Assembly (NCBI RefSeq): GCF_900240995.1
Contig: NZ_LT965954.1
Span: forward strand, 1-64,000
Source of the DNA: Bacillus sp. Marseille-P3661
GTDB lineage: Bacteria; Bacillota; Bacilli; Bacillales; Bacillaceae_J
Direction of reading: 5' to 3'
DNA: 64,000 bases
Shown here: piece after piece, positions 63,485 to 64,000 of the stretch
Layout: every line of letters starts with the position of its first letter
Position numbering within the stretch: position 1 is the first letter of the stretch
The notes under the pieces: generated by a model
Database searches by the model: none
Told to the model about the DNA's origin: nothing
Seen by the model: the letters and a program-made list of their open reading frames with translations, nothing else
Program-made: the position numbers and the translations under genes

Positions 63485-64000
63485 TCACTCAAAGAGCGGA
63501 TGATCTTCATTTATAAGGATTGGTTGTATGCTTTTTGCTTTTCCTGTTTTTGAATCAACATCAATGATAACAGCATTTAATTGTTCTCGCCCGTTTGTGA
63601 CCTCGAAACGGACCGGTAAATTAGTTAAAAACTTCTTTAGGACAGCGTCTCGTTCAACGCCCAATATGCCATCATAAGGGCCAGTCATACCAACATCGGT
63701 TATATAGGCTGTACCATCTGGTAATATCCGATAATCTGCTGTCTGGACATGTGTATGTGTTCCAACAACCGCTGTTACACGTCCATTTAAATACCATCCC
63801 ATTGCCTGCTTTTCACTTGTCGCCTCAGCATGAAAATCAACAAAAATGATATTTGTTCTCTTTTTAAGTTTCGCTATTAGTTCATCTGCTTTTTTAAATG
63901 GACAATCGAGCGGAGGTAAAAAAGTCCGACCTTGTAAATTAATAATTCCAACTTCAATTCCATTAATATTTAAAATTAAATAACCTTGCCCAGGATTACT
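63485..64000 (-). CDS. ymdB: YmdB phosphodiesterase, C-terminal part (partial)
   Basis: A frame running off the right edge, 171 residues visible. Motifs are IIFVDFHAEATSEKQAMGWY and VVGTHTHVQTADYRIL, the metal-binding histidines of the YmdB metallophosphatase family. In B. subtilis YmdB hydrolyses 2',3'-cAMP and helps switch between motility and biofilm. The start lies outside the window; spoVS is next, as in B. subtilis. Confidence 0.92.
   Translation of the reverse strand, partial: SNPGQGYLILNINGIEVGIINLQGRTFLPPLDCPFKKADELIAKLKKRTNIIFVDFHAEATSEKQAMGWYLNGRVTAVVGTHTHVQTADYRILPDGTAYITDVGMTGPYDGILGVERDAVLKKFLTNLPVRFEVTNGREQLNAVIIDVDSKTGKAKSIQPILINEDHPLFE

Noticed and set aside
1-64000. CRISPR array
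   Set aside because: No regularly spaced 23-40-bp repeats with unique spacers and no cas gene were seen; the tandem repeats at 25098 are 15-bp iterons without spacers.

Overview
The window is a low-GC Gram-positive chromosome segment from a spore-forming Bacillaceae. The evidence is the gene order ymdB-spoVS-(dipeptidase)-korA-korB-miaB-ricA-cotE-mutS-mutL-miaA-hfq-spoVK-TRIC-hflX-ynbB-glnR-glnA-lexA-ynzC-tkt-sirA-yneF-mnmH-ccdA-ccdB-ccdC-yneK, which follows the Bacillus subtilis ymd-ymc-ynb-yne region, plus sporulation genes (spoVS, cotE, spoVK, sirA), LexA (Cheo) boxes and GlnR sites. The species cannot be fixed from the sequence. The organism appears able to use selenium: the window holds a tRNA-Sec gene (anticodon UCA) and mnmH/selU for 2-selenouridine in tRNA.

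Layout. (1) 1-3300: graveyard of mobile DNA. It has the start of a phage DnaD-type replication protein, an HsdR_N-type nuclease, a frameshifted small phage gene, an IS21 (IstB) remnant and a degenerate tRNA-Arg 3' half that looks like an old attachment site. (2) 3309-13080: a catabolic cluster on the minus strand with a tripartite tricarboxylate transporter (TctABC), IclR regulator, MmgE/PrpD-type dehydratase, HpcH/HpaI aldolase, SMP-30 lactonase, carboxymuconolactone-decarboxylase-like protein and aldehyde dehydrogenase. Two promoters carry the same operator-like element (TGTACC-N7-GGTACA type) at the same distance from the -10. (3) 13260-17300: an unassigned terminator-ended structured RNA, a comB gene broken by one stop codon, and a tungsten-type aldehyde:ferredoxin oxidoreductase with its own MoaD/ThiS-like protein. 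(4) 17304-32788: a 15.5-kb integrative element inserted in the tRNA-Sec gene. A 68-bp direct repeat (3' part of the tRNA) bounds it, and a tyrosine integrase lies next to the intact tRNA copy. It has two divergent Xre regulators, iterons beside a possible replication protein, an HNH nuclease, many small unknown genes and, as last gene, a full phage tape-measure protein, but no recognisable terminase, portal, capsid or other tail gene. (5) 32725-64000: the conserved Bacillaceae core listed above.

How parts work together. The left cluster probably imports a di- or tricarboxylate and splits it to pyruvate and a semialdehyde, which the aldehyde dehydrogenase oxidises. KorAB and the aldehyde oxidoreductase both use ferredoxin. 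mutSL, miaAB, hfq, hflX and spoVK form the DNA-repair, tRNA-modification and sporulation block. The most unusual part is the tRNA-Sec element, which looks like a phage satellite or phage-plasmid hybrid whose only recognisable virion gene is a tail-length ruler.
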